64,000 nucleotides of DNA from Watersipora subatra (GCF_963576615.1 NC_088714.1:33140643-33204642), one strand, 5' to 3'; numbered from the stretch's first letter, positions 11,701-26,700 are shown. Numbers and translations are program-made. The notes: generated from the sequence alone by a model not told the origin.

Positions 11701-14700
11701 ACTATTTTTTCTGACTTGAAAATATAAAAATTTGATCATTATAGCTGTATCGACTTACATTTTGAATTAAACACAAACATGTTTTGGTACTTGCATATAA
11801 ATGTATTTTTATTTAATATTGTTTTATTTGGAAAATAAATAGTAAAGAGCTACTTTAGAAGTTCCCTAGTAGCCTATTCCACATTTTTTGACCCCCGTCT
11901 CATACTATCAATATGCAAAGGGGATGGCTTTTCAATTCCTAAAGACAGTCGCTGATCTGTGTAATTATAAAATTGGTTCACTAACAAACAATGAGTCAAC
12001 TTTTGTTGTACACATTAACTTAGTTCTAAAGTTTTGAGTTTAAAGGTATAACATTAAGCATTGAATTGTTTTGTGGGTATCTGTTTTTTACATATGTTAT
12101 CAACACCTCTTTATTAATTTAATGAAACAGTTTGATAATTCAGGATGGATGCCAACAACTCTAAGTTAATCTAAGATAGGACAACTTTTGGCACTTATAG
12201 GTTGTTCACTTACGAACATAAATTATGTAATAAGCATTTTGCTAGAATGTACTGATAAATAAATTACGGCGAGGCTCAGTGATAAGCAGGGCTTGCTAAT
12301 GGATGCCGTTGTGTACTTGACCTTAAGGTTAAACTTTGTGTCAAGTCTTTTGAGTTAATGACAATGAAATTATCTCTTTAAATCTATCAATGTACATATA
12401 GAATATATCCTGCACATTGTATGATATTGGATAGATATTAACTACATTAGTACCAGACACTCAATGGTCAAACGCGTCAGATAGTTTTACGGATTAGGAC
12501 ATTGGTAGAAAACAAAGTTTTTGTACTTGAGGGAATTTGCAGAACATCAACTGCAAAATTATAAACTGTCGTAAATTTGTGATTCGTTGTTGTTGATATT
12601 TTCTCATCAATGCCTGTTCCATAGGTGAAATCAAAAATTATCAATACTCGCTTGTTAGAAACACAAATATCAAATTTTTTGTCATTATACGTACGCTCTG
12701 TTGAACTCATTTTAGCACAATCATTTCAAACAAATAAGCATGAGGTTACAAAAATTGCATTCGACCGGTAGACAATTATATCATATGGCGTTGAATTCAA
12801 ACACAGCTACCGCCTACGATTTGACGTCATTATGTTGTTTCTTAGTAAATCGCATTGTAAAAGGAGGAAAACTGTTAATGATGCCACATCAGACTAACAT
12901 GTCATGACATCCTGACAGCTTGAAGTATTGCTACAGATGGAAAGTTGTATGATCATATTATCAAATCTTATTTTCTGCTCATGTTTCTGTTGTTCTTATC
13001 CCATTTTCTAAAACTGTTAGAATAAAAATGTGTATAAGTGTATAGGGTTCCAATGTATGTTTATGTATGTTCCGGTGTGTAGGGCTCAAATTTTAGTCAT
13101 ATTACCTGAAACCTGCATCATAAATAATAAAATTTTATTTTCCTCAAAATAAAATTTTAATTTAAATGTATTTTTCCAATTTATTTAAAAAAATTCTAGT
13201 GTTAAACAATTAATTTTAGTGGCCATTTCTATGCTGTTAAAAAGTATTCACTCAACTTTAACAACTTTCAAAATTGTCATGTAAAGCTCATTAAGTTGCT
13301 GTTTTACACAAATGATGTCATTCATTTTTGATTGGAATTAGCAGTCATTGGTGTGCCATGTTTGTAGGGAGGCAGCAACAGACAGATGAGGAGGTAGACA
13401 GTGACGAAGAAGAAGAGCTTTGTATAAGTGCTGACAAGGGCATTTATAATTCCTCAGACCTGCAACCCATTGCCTCAACAAGGTTGTACAAGTAGCAACG
13501 AGAGACAAGAGTCTTGAACTTTTATTTCCGTGATGCTGCATAATTATTACTAAATAAACTTTATTTTTAATTGCAAAATTTCATACGAGATGACTTGAGG
13601 TTTCAAGAGGCTGCCTAGTGTTTGTCACTAAGTATTTTAGTAGGACAATAGTACCTAAGGCTGATGATGAGATAGCGGATGGCCCCTAGACAGTTGTTCT
13701 CAAGTTTTTCAATGTAATAAGTTTTTTCAGAAATCACTCAGTTATGTCTGATTAAACGCTACTGTTCACAACATTGTAGATATTCACATTTAGGTGGTAT
13801 TCCCATCAGAACAGTTTTTGTAGGCCATTGGCAACATAGAAATGTTCAAGCCAGGTTGGTGGTCTGAAAAAGGCGATGCAACAATATGTATATATAATAT
13901 ATGCTATACATGCTATTTACACGGTCCTCACTGTAGCAATCAAGATGAAGAAAATTTGTATGAACGAGATGATTCAGATGAGGAACTTGGGGACACCCTG
14001 GAGACGGCCCTCAAGCTCAACAGGGCTTATCAGGAGCTCCTGCGCTACAACATTTCTAACATCAAAGAACTACTGAATAGGAATGCAGAACAGCAGGTAC
14101 GTTAGAGAAAAAGACACCATACTATATTTACACTCCTGTACTCTTTCTGGTAGGTTTCTGTATCCGGCAGTTGTCAGATTGAGGCTAAGACAGTCTACAA
14201 TCCGGTGATGATCTTGGTATGTAGGTGTCACCGTATCTTGCATCGGAGAAGTTTTTAGATAAGGTGGCTGCATTTACACTGTTTGCACCAAAGATGGTGT
14301 AAAAAATTAACTGTATAAGGTTATAAATAATCTCATATTGCGTCAAGTAATGGTGATTTGTGATGCCATTCACGAGATATTTAATAGAACACTGTAACCT
14401 ATTTTAAAAGAATGCCTATGATAGTTTTCCCACTGTGTGTGATGGAAAATTTATGTACTTTAGCGAATAGGCCAACAACAACTTGCCTCGGACATCTCGG
14501 AGAAGCCGAAGAAACTAGCTTGCTATGACATAATGACCTATCCCTACTTCAAGGATGAATGGGGTTCAGGACCACCAAAGAATCGTGATACAGAGCTGAG
14601 GGATTTCCTCTTTCCTAAGATTGAGTTGCCTAAAGTCTGTAAGTCTTTTCTTCTCATTTTATTTATTATACCAGAAAATGCTCATGAGATGTTGTGTGCT

Positions 14701-17700
14701 GTGATGATTTTCAGCGCTTTCTAAAGGAGCAGCCATTTTTCACCAGAAAGTTGAACCAATGCTCATGATAAAACGCTGAAAAACCTGAAATTTGCTTTTA
14801 TATTTTATGAACTAAGAAAATGTTTTTTTTATTTCTGCTATGCGCATTGTATACCTGATGTTATTGTCATGCATCCAGTAGTTTAAAGTGATCTCATTTG
14901 ATGTGCTGATAGGTGATATTTGGTTGAAGTTTTTGAAGTAAGTTGAAAGGTTAACATATAAACAAAACTTGTACAAAATCAGCATGTTTGGTGCTGTATT
15001 TCATATATTTGAATTTTCTATTCCAAGTTTAAACAATGAAAATACACGTATATCAACTACTGCATAATCTCGCATATTAGCTTACTCTTGCAAACTGCCC
15101 AAAATTGAAGAACCCTGAAGAAAGTTTCACACGAACATGACGAGTGTAACGCAGTTACACGACCGGTGTAATGCAGTCACATGACCAGTGTAACACGGTC
15201 ACGTGACCAGTGTAACGCAGTCACATGACCACTGTAACGCAGTCACATGACCAGTGTTACGCAGTCACATGACCAGTGTTACGCAGTCACATGACCAGTG
15301 TAACGCAGTCACATGACCAGGGTAACGCAGTCACATGACCAGTGTAACGCAGTCACATGACCAGTGTAACGCAGTCACATGACCAGTGTAACGCAGTCAC
15401 ATGACCAGTGTAACGCAGTCACATGACCAGTGTAACGCAGTCACATGACCAGTGTAACAAGTAGTCAGGTGACTATCCAACCATAGTGTGTTATGAGCAG
15501 CTGAATAAGAAAGCATAATGGTGTCTAAAGTAAACACAGTGTCCTTACTAGAATTATTATCTTGCATTTTTAAAGATGCAGTTACTATTGATTTTGAGGG
15601 TTTCAAATATAAAATAGAATATTAAATAACATTAGTACTGAGTTTTAGTTTGTCAACGATATCTTTGTTTACCTTAGTCTCAATTCCGTGGCTGCTGCGT
15701 GAGTAATCAATTATGTTACGCTATCTGGGATGTTTTATCTTTTTATTTTGTTTTACTCTCTAATGCTCCTATTTCTAGGGAAGATCTATCAGGAGGAGCT
15801 TCTCTTACAGTGTCTGGATGAACAGATGAAGGCCAAATGCCTTAAAGACCTGCATTTACGTCTGAAAAAATGTCGGCAGGGGGTTGTCGACACTGGGCAG
15901 GAAGGAGAATTAGAGGTACGCTCTTCGTCAAGGCTATGTTACATAGAAGGAGCTCATGTTTTGTGTTATTTTTGGAATAAATTCAGTAGTTTTCCTATTC
16001 ACATGACATACACTTTTCCTGTATTTGTAACTGATCAAAAATTGTTTTATCATGCCAGCAACAGCTGTACATCTTGGCAGGAAAATTCAGTCACATCGAT
16101 GTTTACTATGATAAGAGCCGTGTTTGTTTGTCTGTCCAATGCCACAATTGGCTGTTGGCAAAAAGAGTGCATCATGTGGGATTCGAACCTGCAACATTCA
16201 GCTTGTTAGACTGGCACTCTAACATCTGCATCAATCAACCATCTTTCTGCGCTTTGGAATAATGTTGCAGATAGTTATTACACCTGATGATCTCTCACAG
16301 CACACCAGACTGTCAGATTACTAGTTCTCATAGTACTTGGTCAGAAAATATATTCAATGGTCAGGCCATGATAGTTGCTACCGTTAAGCTAGTGTCCCCA
16401 TGGCTTAATAAAATTGTATCGATTGAAACCTCTGTATAAGAGTGTGAAAATTGTGCAACACTAATGATAATTATACTGACTAGAAATTCCACTGTCATAC
16501 AGCCCACGACCAAAGAGATGGCCAGAGATATTGGCAAAAAAATAAAGGGTACTAATGGTTGAGAAATGCAATATTAGCAATCAAATGGCTCTGCAGTGCA
16601 ATAGGATAACTGCAATGGTAGCTGTAATGTACTGGGTGTGGGTGTTATTATATACAACAATAAGCAATAATGAATGGAAAAGATGTTTATATTTTCCCCC
16701 TGCAACAGGAGAAATGCAATATTGGCCAATATTAGAAGTAAAATGCACTGATATTCTTAGAATAATCAATTTTATTAATATAGTAATAATAGAAAACCAA
16801 TACACAATTTTGTTTACATTTCAAAACGTCATAGGTAGCAATATCAAGAAGTTGTGGTATTTATATAGGTTTTTAGAAAATTTATTTAAAAAGTGTTTGG
16901 TCATGACAAACAACAACAATGAAAGGAAAATATTACGTTTATATCTCTCTCTTGCAATAGGAGAAATGCAATGTTGGCCAATATTATAAGTAAAATGCAC
17001 TGATATTATTAAAATAACCAATATTGTTAATATAGTAATACAGCAATAATAGAAAACCTATGAGCATTAATGCGTCTCGAAGATTTCTGCAAACTGCAGC
17101 AAAATAAAAGCTGTTATAAAAGTGTTATAAAGCTATAGGCCTAATTTACTGTAATGTATGTAATTCAACAACGATAAAGAAATATGTTTATTATAATTCT
17201 GAAATGCAAAATTAGAAGTAAAATGGCAAGCTACTGTGTACTATACAGTTTCAAAGTTGGTTGCGTTGAATGTAGAATGGTTTTGATAAGCGATCTTTAA
17301 CAGAAAGCGGGTAGGAGCATTCACTCGTATAAAAATGTAGCAAAATAAAAAATGTTCTCGTCATGAAGGGGCGTTGTAGTTTGGCCCTAGCTTGTACGTA
17401 CGTTGTAAAGAATTTCGGCTAACGTTTTAAATAATGAAACCTTCGGTGATTGGACAAAAAACATAGGCTGATAAACGGTGTACCACAATTTCGTACCCGT
17501 AAATCGGTCTACGCCTCAAACGGTCTACGTTTATTACAAAAACCTTCGAATAAATTCGATTACAAGTAAACAGTACCATAGACTGGTAAAATGAACACGG
17601 TTTTCTCGTGAAATACGCACTACTAAATTGTTCTACAATCGGTCGAACGGCTTTATTGGCGTTTCAATTTTCGGTCTTAACTTTTATTAAACCGAGCTTT

Positions 17701-20700
17701 TCAAGCTTTTTGTGGCGATTTTCGTTCAAATAAATCTGTCTATTTGTGTATAATCCGATCAGATGGGTAAGTTTAAAGATAATACCGACAATTTACAAAG
17801 ACTTGGTAACATATTTAAATAGGTTTAAATGTGTTTTGTATCGTTATTATACTTTTACGACTTTACATTCCGATGCTTAAATTTCTTGATGAAATTTCTA
17901 GCCAAGGGTTCGTCTCATTGTTGATGAATAATTTTCGTAAGTTGTGTGCACATGCATTTATCATAAAAAACTCGCACACATCGCTCCGCTCGTTTGCTCG
18001 TGGGATGATATCGTAAGAGTTGTCCCCTCCCAATTGGGTTTTAATAGACCCATATACCGTAAAACCTCTATTTGAACGCTACCTTAATTTGGGCGTCTCC
18101 TCTATTAGACCGCCAATATAGGAGAAGCGTTGAAAAGTAGAGCACCACCATTTAATTGAATACTACATCCATTTGACCCCTACTTTGACATTATTTGGTC
18201 TTGACGAAACCATAATAGCAAGTGATCAGTAAAGAAGTGTCCACCAAATGCTACTAACAATGACTCGGTTACATCATTAGCAAATAATTCTTTTGTGTTT
18301 GCTGTTTGTATTGATGTCTGTTTTCTCACCCCGATGCTTTACAGTTTTTTCTTTAAAACTTTAAAACAACTTCATAGAGATAATTAATAAATGTATCAGA
18401 CTAATAGTAGTTCCTTGTTTAACGCTGTCTTGACACTTCCAAGTCCATGTATATAAAAACGGTTTGCATTTGCAATGGAATCTGTACTACTATTTTGAGG
18501 CTAAAACTTGTCCTTAGCATGTTTAGTGTGCAAGCCATGTCACTTGGCCGTGTCACTTGGCCGTGTCACTTGGCCGTGTCACTTGGCCGTGTCACTTGGC
18601 CGTGTCACTTGGCCGTGTCACTTGGCCGTGTCACTTGGCCGTGTCACTTGGCCGTGCCACTTGGCCGTGTCACTTGGCCGTGTCACTTGGCCGTGTCACT
18701 TGGCCGTGTCACTTGGCCGTGTCACTTGGCCGTGTCACTTGGCCGTGTCACTTGGCCGTGTCACTTGGCCGTGTCACTTGGCCGTGTCACTTGGCCGTGT
18801 CACTTGGCCGTGTCACTTGGCCGTGTCACTTGGCCGTGTCACTTGGCCGTGTCACTTGGCCGTGTCACTTGGCCGTGTCACTTGGCCGTGTCACTTGGCC
18901 GTGTCACTTGGCCGTGTCACTTGGCCGTGTCACTTGGCCGTGTCACTTGGCCGTGTCACTTGGCCGTGTCACTTGGCCGTGTCACTTGGCCGTGTCACTT
19001 GGCCGTGTCACTTGGCCGTGTCACTTGGCCGTGTCACTTGGCCGTGCCACTTGGCCGTGTCACTTGGCCGTGCCACTTGGCCGTGCCACTTGGCCGTGCC
19101 ACTTGGCCGTGCCACTTGGCCGTGCCACTTGGCCGTGCCACTTGGCCGTGTCACTTGGCCGTGTCACTTGGCCGTGCCACTTGGCCGTGTCACTTGGCCG
19201 AAAGTTTCTCATTTTCGTGAAGGGATTTCTAAATGGCGACTCGTAAAAGTTTTGCTCAACTAAAAATCTGTTTAGACAAACTAATATCGACTAGTTCAAC
19301 AGCGTAGAAAAAGAGTTGTAGTCAAAAACACTGTAGAAGGTGTTGAACAGCCAAAAGAAGATGAAATGGCTCCACACTAAAACAACAGTTGGAATGCAAC
19401 TGGTCGTAGTAAACGATGCAAATATTTTTGTTTCAAAAATGTTAATTTTTGTTTTTGCATGTATTATTAATATGGTTTATATCAATTGTTCTTGAATGTA
19501 TATGCATTTGATAGATTATTATTATTATATAGCCTATAAATTTGTAGATTTATAGCATTTCATTTGATAGCATCATTGCCGTTATGTAAATTTGTTTTTG
19601 TAGTTTCCATTCCTACAATAAAGTTGCTATTCATTACTAGCATACAGATGCTGTACTAATGTTGGCACTTGTAAGGGACGTAAACACTAAAACTATTCTG
19701 ACGAACAAACTTTCATGTACCTACCATGACAATTGGGTTAAACTTGTTTTATAAACATTTGTGTTATATACATACCACTACACAAAATTGCAAATGTTCT
19801 ATTGTATTTTTCAACATATTTTGAAGCTTTTTCTGTAGGTATCATTGGAAGCTTTAAGTTTGTTTGTCTGAAGATGAAAATCTTAGGAAATCAAAAAAGT
19901 TTCTGTACATCTTATCAACATTGAAAAATTTCAAGCTTTACATCAGCGAAGGAGAGAAAAAACAGAAATGTTTTGTTGGCTGTTGGCAAAGTGACTGCCT
20001 TATGTTTTTTTTATGTGGATAACATTGTCAGCGTATGTTTTATTTGACATATAACGTATTAGCTGTAGTTAGTGTTGTGATAATATGCAGTCAAAGCCTA
20101 GTTCAAAATAACTTTCAAGGTTGCTACCTGTAGGAGCCAACTGTTAAAACTGCGCACCAACTTTAAATTACATTCTTTGGGCACTCCGTCTGTATAATTA
20201 TTTATTTTTGCTATTAACTATATTCACCCTTTTTGTCTTCATATAGTAAATGATTTGCGATTGTGGGCAGCACGAGAGTGGACTTACATCAACTCATAGC
20301 TAATAGAAAGCGTTTAGGCCTAGTTATCAGCCGGTCTTGATAATGCTTTGTGGTTGTAAAAGTTCTCTCTTCGAATAACCATAGTTGACATAGCTTGATT
20401 GTTCGTCATGTTTTGTGAGTAACGGAGAAACATGCTTGCGTGTGATCCAGGTGCAGTGGAATAGGAAATTATAAATGTAGAAGGTCTCTGGTTGTGATAG
20501 ATCTCTAGTCTGTTTGCAGGCGGATCTTTTATTCACAATAGAGTCAGTAAGGTCAAGCTTCTCTCTCGCAGATGTACCCGTAGAAGATGTTATAGAGCAT
20601 GCTGATTGGCTAACCATAGCCAATCATCACGTATGTACTATGGTTACTAAGATATGACATTTGAATAAAACTATGAGTTGATATTGTTCACTAGCCTTGA

Positions 20701-23700
20701 GGATGTTCCTTCACCTCATGTAATATCAAGCAATCATTGACCCAAACCTTATTTTACTACTAGATATTTTAATACTAGGTAAGCTTCCGTATACATTGTA
20801 TACGGAAGCTTACCTAGTATGGTTGTTATTAGTGTTCTTCATTTACTCACTTCTTAAAGCCTGGCTAAAAGATAAAAATATTTGCAAGAAAAAAACCTTC
20901 GGTTTAGTAAAATTCTTTTTTTGTCTTGCTTCACCAATGTGACTTCAGTTCACATGTAAGTGGAGTTGTAGTGTCGAATATGAATCGAGCTTTACTTAAA
21001 CCTTAAATTATGTATTATATTAATATAATATAATTATGCATCTACTAAAATAATTAGTGATGCCTTTATCGAATTTCTTTACAAGATTTTCCACATTTAT
21101 AAGCTTCTATTATTCATACAATTTATGTCATAAATTAATTAAAGAAAATATGCATGAATATTATCTACAATTCATGGGAATATATTGCAGGTTCTTATAT
21201 TTTCTTATTATTATTTATTTCATTTATTTATTACATTATAATGTAGGTATCAAATGTGATAAAAGGAGATAATTACTAATATTTATTTACAAATGCGTGC
21301 AAATCTTTTTAAACACAAAAGTAAACATTTCCTAAACATGTATTTACGTTAGACAATGCCATCACCGATGCTGATTACTTTGTTTGCTAATAATAAAAAT
21401 TGAGCAAAAAATATTTTAATGCAAATCAAACACAAAAGTGCAATTATTTTTAAAAGTTGTAGCTTAAACAGTTTGAACCCGGGTGATAGGCATGTTCAGC
21501 ATCGATTATTTAATTATTTGATTGGTTATTTGATTGCAGTTGGACGGACAGTTCAGCTCTGAGTCGTGCATATGTCTCTATCGTAATGTCTGCAACCCTC
21601 TGGTCAACCGGAGTCAGTGGATGCCTCCAGAGGACGAAGAGCTCAAGTTGCTGGTTGAACAGCACGGGCATCAACAGTGGGTGTTGATTGCGGAGGAACT
21701 CGGGGTAAGACTGCTCACGCTTCCTCCAGCAAATACATTGCTTTTTGTAACATAACAACAAGGATTGATCTGTAACCGGCATTTAAACAGTCAGTGTGTT
21801 TCCATGTTTTGAATGTATCATTCTAGGTGATCATTTTTGATTCCTTAAGCGAGTTTCCTTATTATCATTCGTGATCATTGCAAATAATAAAATTTTAAAA
21901 ATTGCAGTTTGTTGCTCAAAATCGAACTAGTTTCATTGATTAATATACTGATATCTTAGTCTATGTTTGTTAACAAATTTTTGTTTGTTAACAATTTTTT
22001 GTTTGTTTATTGTCATTAATTTGCAATATCAAGCAACTTTTTTAGGTTAACTACATTTCATGATAGCAAGTTTTTTTTGTTTTATAGGCTTTAATTTTAA
22101 ATTATGCTAAACTAAATTTTGTTTTGTTAAACTAATATGACTGGGCAGGTAGAAATTACGACATGCTGTCTTGAATAAAAACACTCGTAGTAGTTGAATT
22201 CTTAGAAAGTTACTGTTTCCATACTTTGAATGGCTAATGGCATAAGAATTGTTTTTCAAAGAATAAGTGTCATAAAAACTTGGAAGGGCCAGACTTTGGT
22301 ATCATCTACAGTGTACATAACAATATCGTCACTGTTAAATTGATTACATGCAGACTGACCGGACGGCATTCTTGTGCCTGCAACGATATCAACAGACACT
22401 CAACGACTATGCGACAGACACATGGAGCAAGGAGAAGGCTGATTTGCTTTATAAACATGTAACCTTGAACTTGGGAAAGGAAGATATTATCAGCTGGGAT
22501 AAGGGTTTGTATCCGGACACCTTGTCTTCATTACAGTTTTGGGGTTGGCATATGTAGCTATTGCACCGGCTCATAGCCACCTCGCTTCATCTCTCAGAGT
22601 GAGAGTTTCCCTACACAGGGTCTAGAGATTTACCTCCAATGCTCTAGGCTCTGTACAAACAGGAATGTAGTTGTGGCTGAGATGGATAGATGTAAGTACA
22701 AGCCTCTTTTGGGTGCTTATGCACTGGAGTGATTGTGAGAGAGGTTTATGGGATACCCATAGTAGTACCAAACCCTTCGCTATTATAGTAGGAAAAGTTA
22801 GATTAACAATATTGTGGTCTATATGAAACTCATTGCAGCACATAAATTGCCTACATAGATGTGTAGGCCTTGACTATTGCATTTACTGTATTGGCATTTC
22901 ATGCCAAAAGCTACATATATTTCTTGATATTTTCCGAAACAATACGACTATATCGTTTTTGTGACTAGTTTGTTGAGCTTATTGTTTTATGTGATTAGAA
23001 ATTATAATAGCATGCAGTGTGTTTAACCTGGTAACGCTGACTTTCTATACCAAGTTAATGGGTCATGAGCTTGTTACAGGTCTCAGGCTTTACGTCAAGG
23101 TTATGTCAAGGTTTCACTCTTTTATTATTGTCTTTATTTATTTCTTAAGCCGGTTTTTGTTTTGTTCAATCTCGCCTCACTTTGTACTTGAACTTTCTCT
23201 TGCTGTATTTAGGTCAAAGAGCTCAGTCTCACCTTTACAAATAACGCATTACCCGTAACTTTACAAATAACGCATTACCCGTAACTTTACAAATAAGTTA
23301 GGGTTGTTATTCATCTACTAAAGGCCACCAAATATATTACCTTGAAACAATGCGTTTAAATATGTGACAGTTTCTTAGCGCGCAATGCCTATATATTGTT
23401 CTTTCATAGCCAATTTGGAGAAATGTCATGGTTATGTTCACTAGGGTAACTTGCAAGCCAGTCTGAGCTTTAAAACTGGTTTACACTTTATTGCTGTATG
23501 TTGGAGTTGTCTTCTCGGCTATTATTCATCTACTATTTGCACCGTACACCGATGGCATCACTGAGGCAACGCAGATATGTCGGGAAACATTGCGACTGTC
23601 AAACATTTCTGATACTTCGTTGAGCATCGACGACAGCCTGTGCAATGTGAACCACCTCGGCGATATTGATTGGCTGTCACAGATTGCTTGATCTTTATTT

Positions 23701-26700
23701 CCCCTCTAGCTAGTTGCTGCGGCATTAATATTTCATCATGCAACCGCGTTGTGTATTGATAATACTATGATGCCAACTACTCGCTGATGTAAACGTGAAT
23801 GGGTCTGTGACAGTGTGAACATAGTTATTGCACAGTTACCAAGAGAGGACAACTCCGATATACTGCGATATAGTGTGGACCATTCTTTAGGTGTAGCTGA
23901 ACTATCTGGTTGATCCAAAGCCAAGAAGGCTTATCTTAAAGTAACCGAGTTGAAAACACGACGGAATAAGACAAGGAGTTTTAACTTATATTTCTTTTTA
24001 ATGGTTTTTCGTTGTAAAGTTTGCTATGTGTCCGAGCTCCTCAAGCGCATTTTTCAATGCTCTATAGCGATCTACCGACTCGTGTGTCTTTAGCATTTCA
24101 TTTGTCATTCTTGCATTATTTGTAGTTGCCTGGATGGTCGGTGACATGTCTGCCACGGAATGCAAAAACCACTGGGAACAGATGAGTAGGGGAGGCAAAC
24201 GAATGTGGACTTTCAACGAAGACTTGGTTCGTGTTGAAATAAACTATTAATTTGGTATTTGACAAAACTCGGTAACATTCTAGGTGGTTACTGAGGTGAC
24301 CAGTTGATGAGGTGGCGAGTTACCAAAGTAGTGAATTACTGAGCTGGCGAGTTGCTTAGTAGTGAGTTACTGAGGTGGTGGGTTACCGAGGTACTTAGTA
24401 TAATTAGTAATATCTTGGTTGGTAAGTTTTGTCTGTGTTCAAGCTGTGTTAACTACAAATTGGCTAACCTTGCTGAGTTGACTGAGCGTATGTTCTTACA
24501 GGCTCTCATCGAGGCTGTCAAGCTCTATAGCAGCAAATTTGAAGTGACAAAGAAATGGATACACATTGCGGCACATGTAAAAACTCGCAACTCGATGCAG
24601 TGTCGGGACCGATGGCTTAACCGGCTCTGTAACGACTTCACCTACATGCGGTGGTCTTACAGCGACAACCTTACCTTGGTTCAATACCTACAGGGTTACA
24701 ATAGTGACCCCTGTTTGGTTGGTACAAAATGTAAGCTTCCACTTAACGAGTCGAGGGAGACAACTTAAAAGAATTTAAACTCAAGCCAAATTACAGAGAG
24801 TGTTAGAGGGAGTGTTTTGAGAGTAAGAATGCTTACAGGAGAATGGTAGCAAGAGAACGCTTGGTAGACAACATCTGTTACATCGACTGTTACATCGACT
24901 GTGAGTCAAGTTTTTGAGTAAAGAGAAAAAGGGCAACCAGTACTAACATTATAAACTAAATATTCTGTATGGCCAAAATATCACAAATCAGCTAGTGGGT
25001 TTTTTGCATTTCTTATAAATATTATAATTTCAGGTGCTGCACCTAGTTTCTTCCCCAGTAAGCAGGCGATGTGAAAGACAAGGTTACAAATGCAATTACA
25101 TTATTGCTTAGCTTTAGAATGATGGAGGTAGTATGAAAAATGTATGCGGGCACGCATGTTGGATGTTGCAAGCAATTTATAGCCTTGGGTCCTTACTAAG
25201 TTAATCGTCTAATCTTTTAGATGACATCGCTAGCCTCAGGAAGCAATTTCCAAATCGAGCCAACAATAGTATCACGCAGCGTTTACGCATTATGCAGAGG
25301 AAAATATTAAATGGGACTGCTGAAAGCTTTTTGAATTCAGGTAAGTTAGACCTTGAGCCTTTGAGGAACATCATGTTCTTTAACTTGAATCAGTTCATGA
25401 AAGACCATACCATACATATTCATAGATTGGTCGCACCAGTGGATAAGTCGCACCCGTAGTATAAGGCAAATGTCGAAATCAAACTACTTTTGATGGAAAT
25501 AAATACAGTCAAGCATGGATAACTCCAATTTCACGGGACTAAGCGAAAGTGTTTGAGTTATCAGAGCGATCAAGTTATCACAGCACTGTCACGAGTGCAT
25601 GTATTTATCCGTAGATACATGTACACATACAAACTATATATAAATCAAAAGCGTAGATTGCTTGTTGCAAGTTGAAAAGGGCCTTTCATGTGAAGTTCTA
25701 AAAATGTTATCAGAAAGTGTAGATATTTCTATATCACTTGAGATCTGTTTGTTGTTTTAGGTGATACGACTGCTAGGACGGTTTCAGATTAAAATTGGCA
25801 AAGCTTGATCGCTGTTTAAATGCTAAAAAATAGACTTCTTTTTCTTCTGAGCGTTTTAACCAAGATCAATTTTGCCGGTTTTACTTTAAGTTTATCCGTT
25901 TTTTTGCTTTCAAGAGGCCATCGCAAAGCGGATGTTTGGTAAAATTAGGCCTTTTGCGAACCTTTAGAAAAATTGAAAATATTTTGTCGATAATGACGCC
26001 TAAGAACTATTAAAAGTTGATGTTTATTTCTATGGCTTGGAATAAAGTGATATTCTAAAGTGATAACGACCGTCTCGGCAGCCATTGGGCAAAAAACTGT
26101 TCGAGTTAAGGATACTAAGTTCAAGTCATCTAAAGCAATTTATCATTGCGTGGGAACGGATCAAACAAATCCGTTCGAATTATGAATGTGTTCAAGCTAT
26201 CCGTGGGCGAGTTATCCGTGTTTTACTGTATTACCAAATGTAGTGTGGTAAAAAATCCTGAATATCGTGCTATCATTTTATTATTTTGAAATGCTAGGCT
26301 TTGGCCGTTTAATCTTGAAACGTTAACTTACGCACAGCATGAAATTGCAACCATACCATAAAAGTATATCCAAATATGCATGCTCACTATATGATATGGT
26401 GCAAGATCGTAATTCACGATGATTTATCGGATAAATCCGGATCAGGTTATGTGTATCAGGATTGAATGTATTAATATTATACATTAACTGTGATTTGGTA
26501 CAGAGGAAAGCCTTACATTGCTTAGTATAAAGATTTTGGTAGTTGGATCTAGGTTTAGGAATTACTGCAATGACAGTTAATGAAAAATTGCTGCCGAGTT
26601 TAGAGGTACATCGAGTAGATAGGTCACATCCTTTTAGGTACTGTTATTGTGACAAGCCTGCAACTTAGCCCGCAACTGCGAGCATTTACACCAGGTGTCT

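Larger units (their letters stand above)
8790..13367 (+). other. SNAPC4 intron 1
   Basis: 4.6-kb intron holding a degenerate hAT element (10322-11377). A 77-codon minus-strand ORF at 12477-12710 has a proper ATG but no recognised product and is probably chance. The rest is AT-rich with no gene seen. Confidence 0.65.
15916..20519 (+). other. SNAPC4 intron 5
   Basis: 4.6 kb. From left to right: a SINE on the minus strand, an AT-rich tandem duplication, a Tigger-like element interrupted by a 13-bp satellite, and AT-rich DNA with no gene seen. Confidence 0.7.

Noticed and set aside
12477..12710. 77-codon minus ORF with a good ATG
   Set aside because: No recognised domain and no splice partners; it lies inside a SNAPC4 intron.
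18447..19263. Three overlapping ORFs of about 230-257 codons
   Set aside because: They are the three frames of a 13-bp satellite.
23491..23691. Open segment encoding LGDIDWLSQIA, resembling the start of the SNAPC4 Myb domain
   Set aside because: The true exon is 20520-20630, which has proper splice sites and gives an exact alignment. Exons 8 and 9 join without a gap around this segment, and it has no donor.
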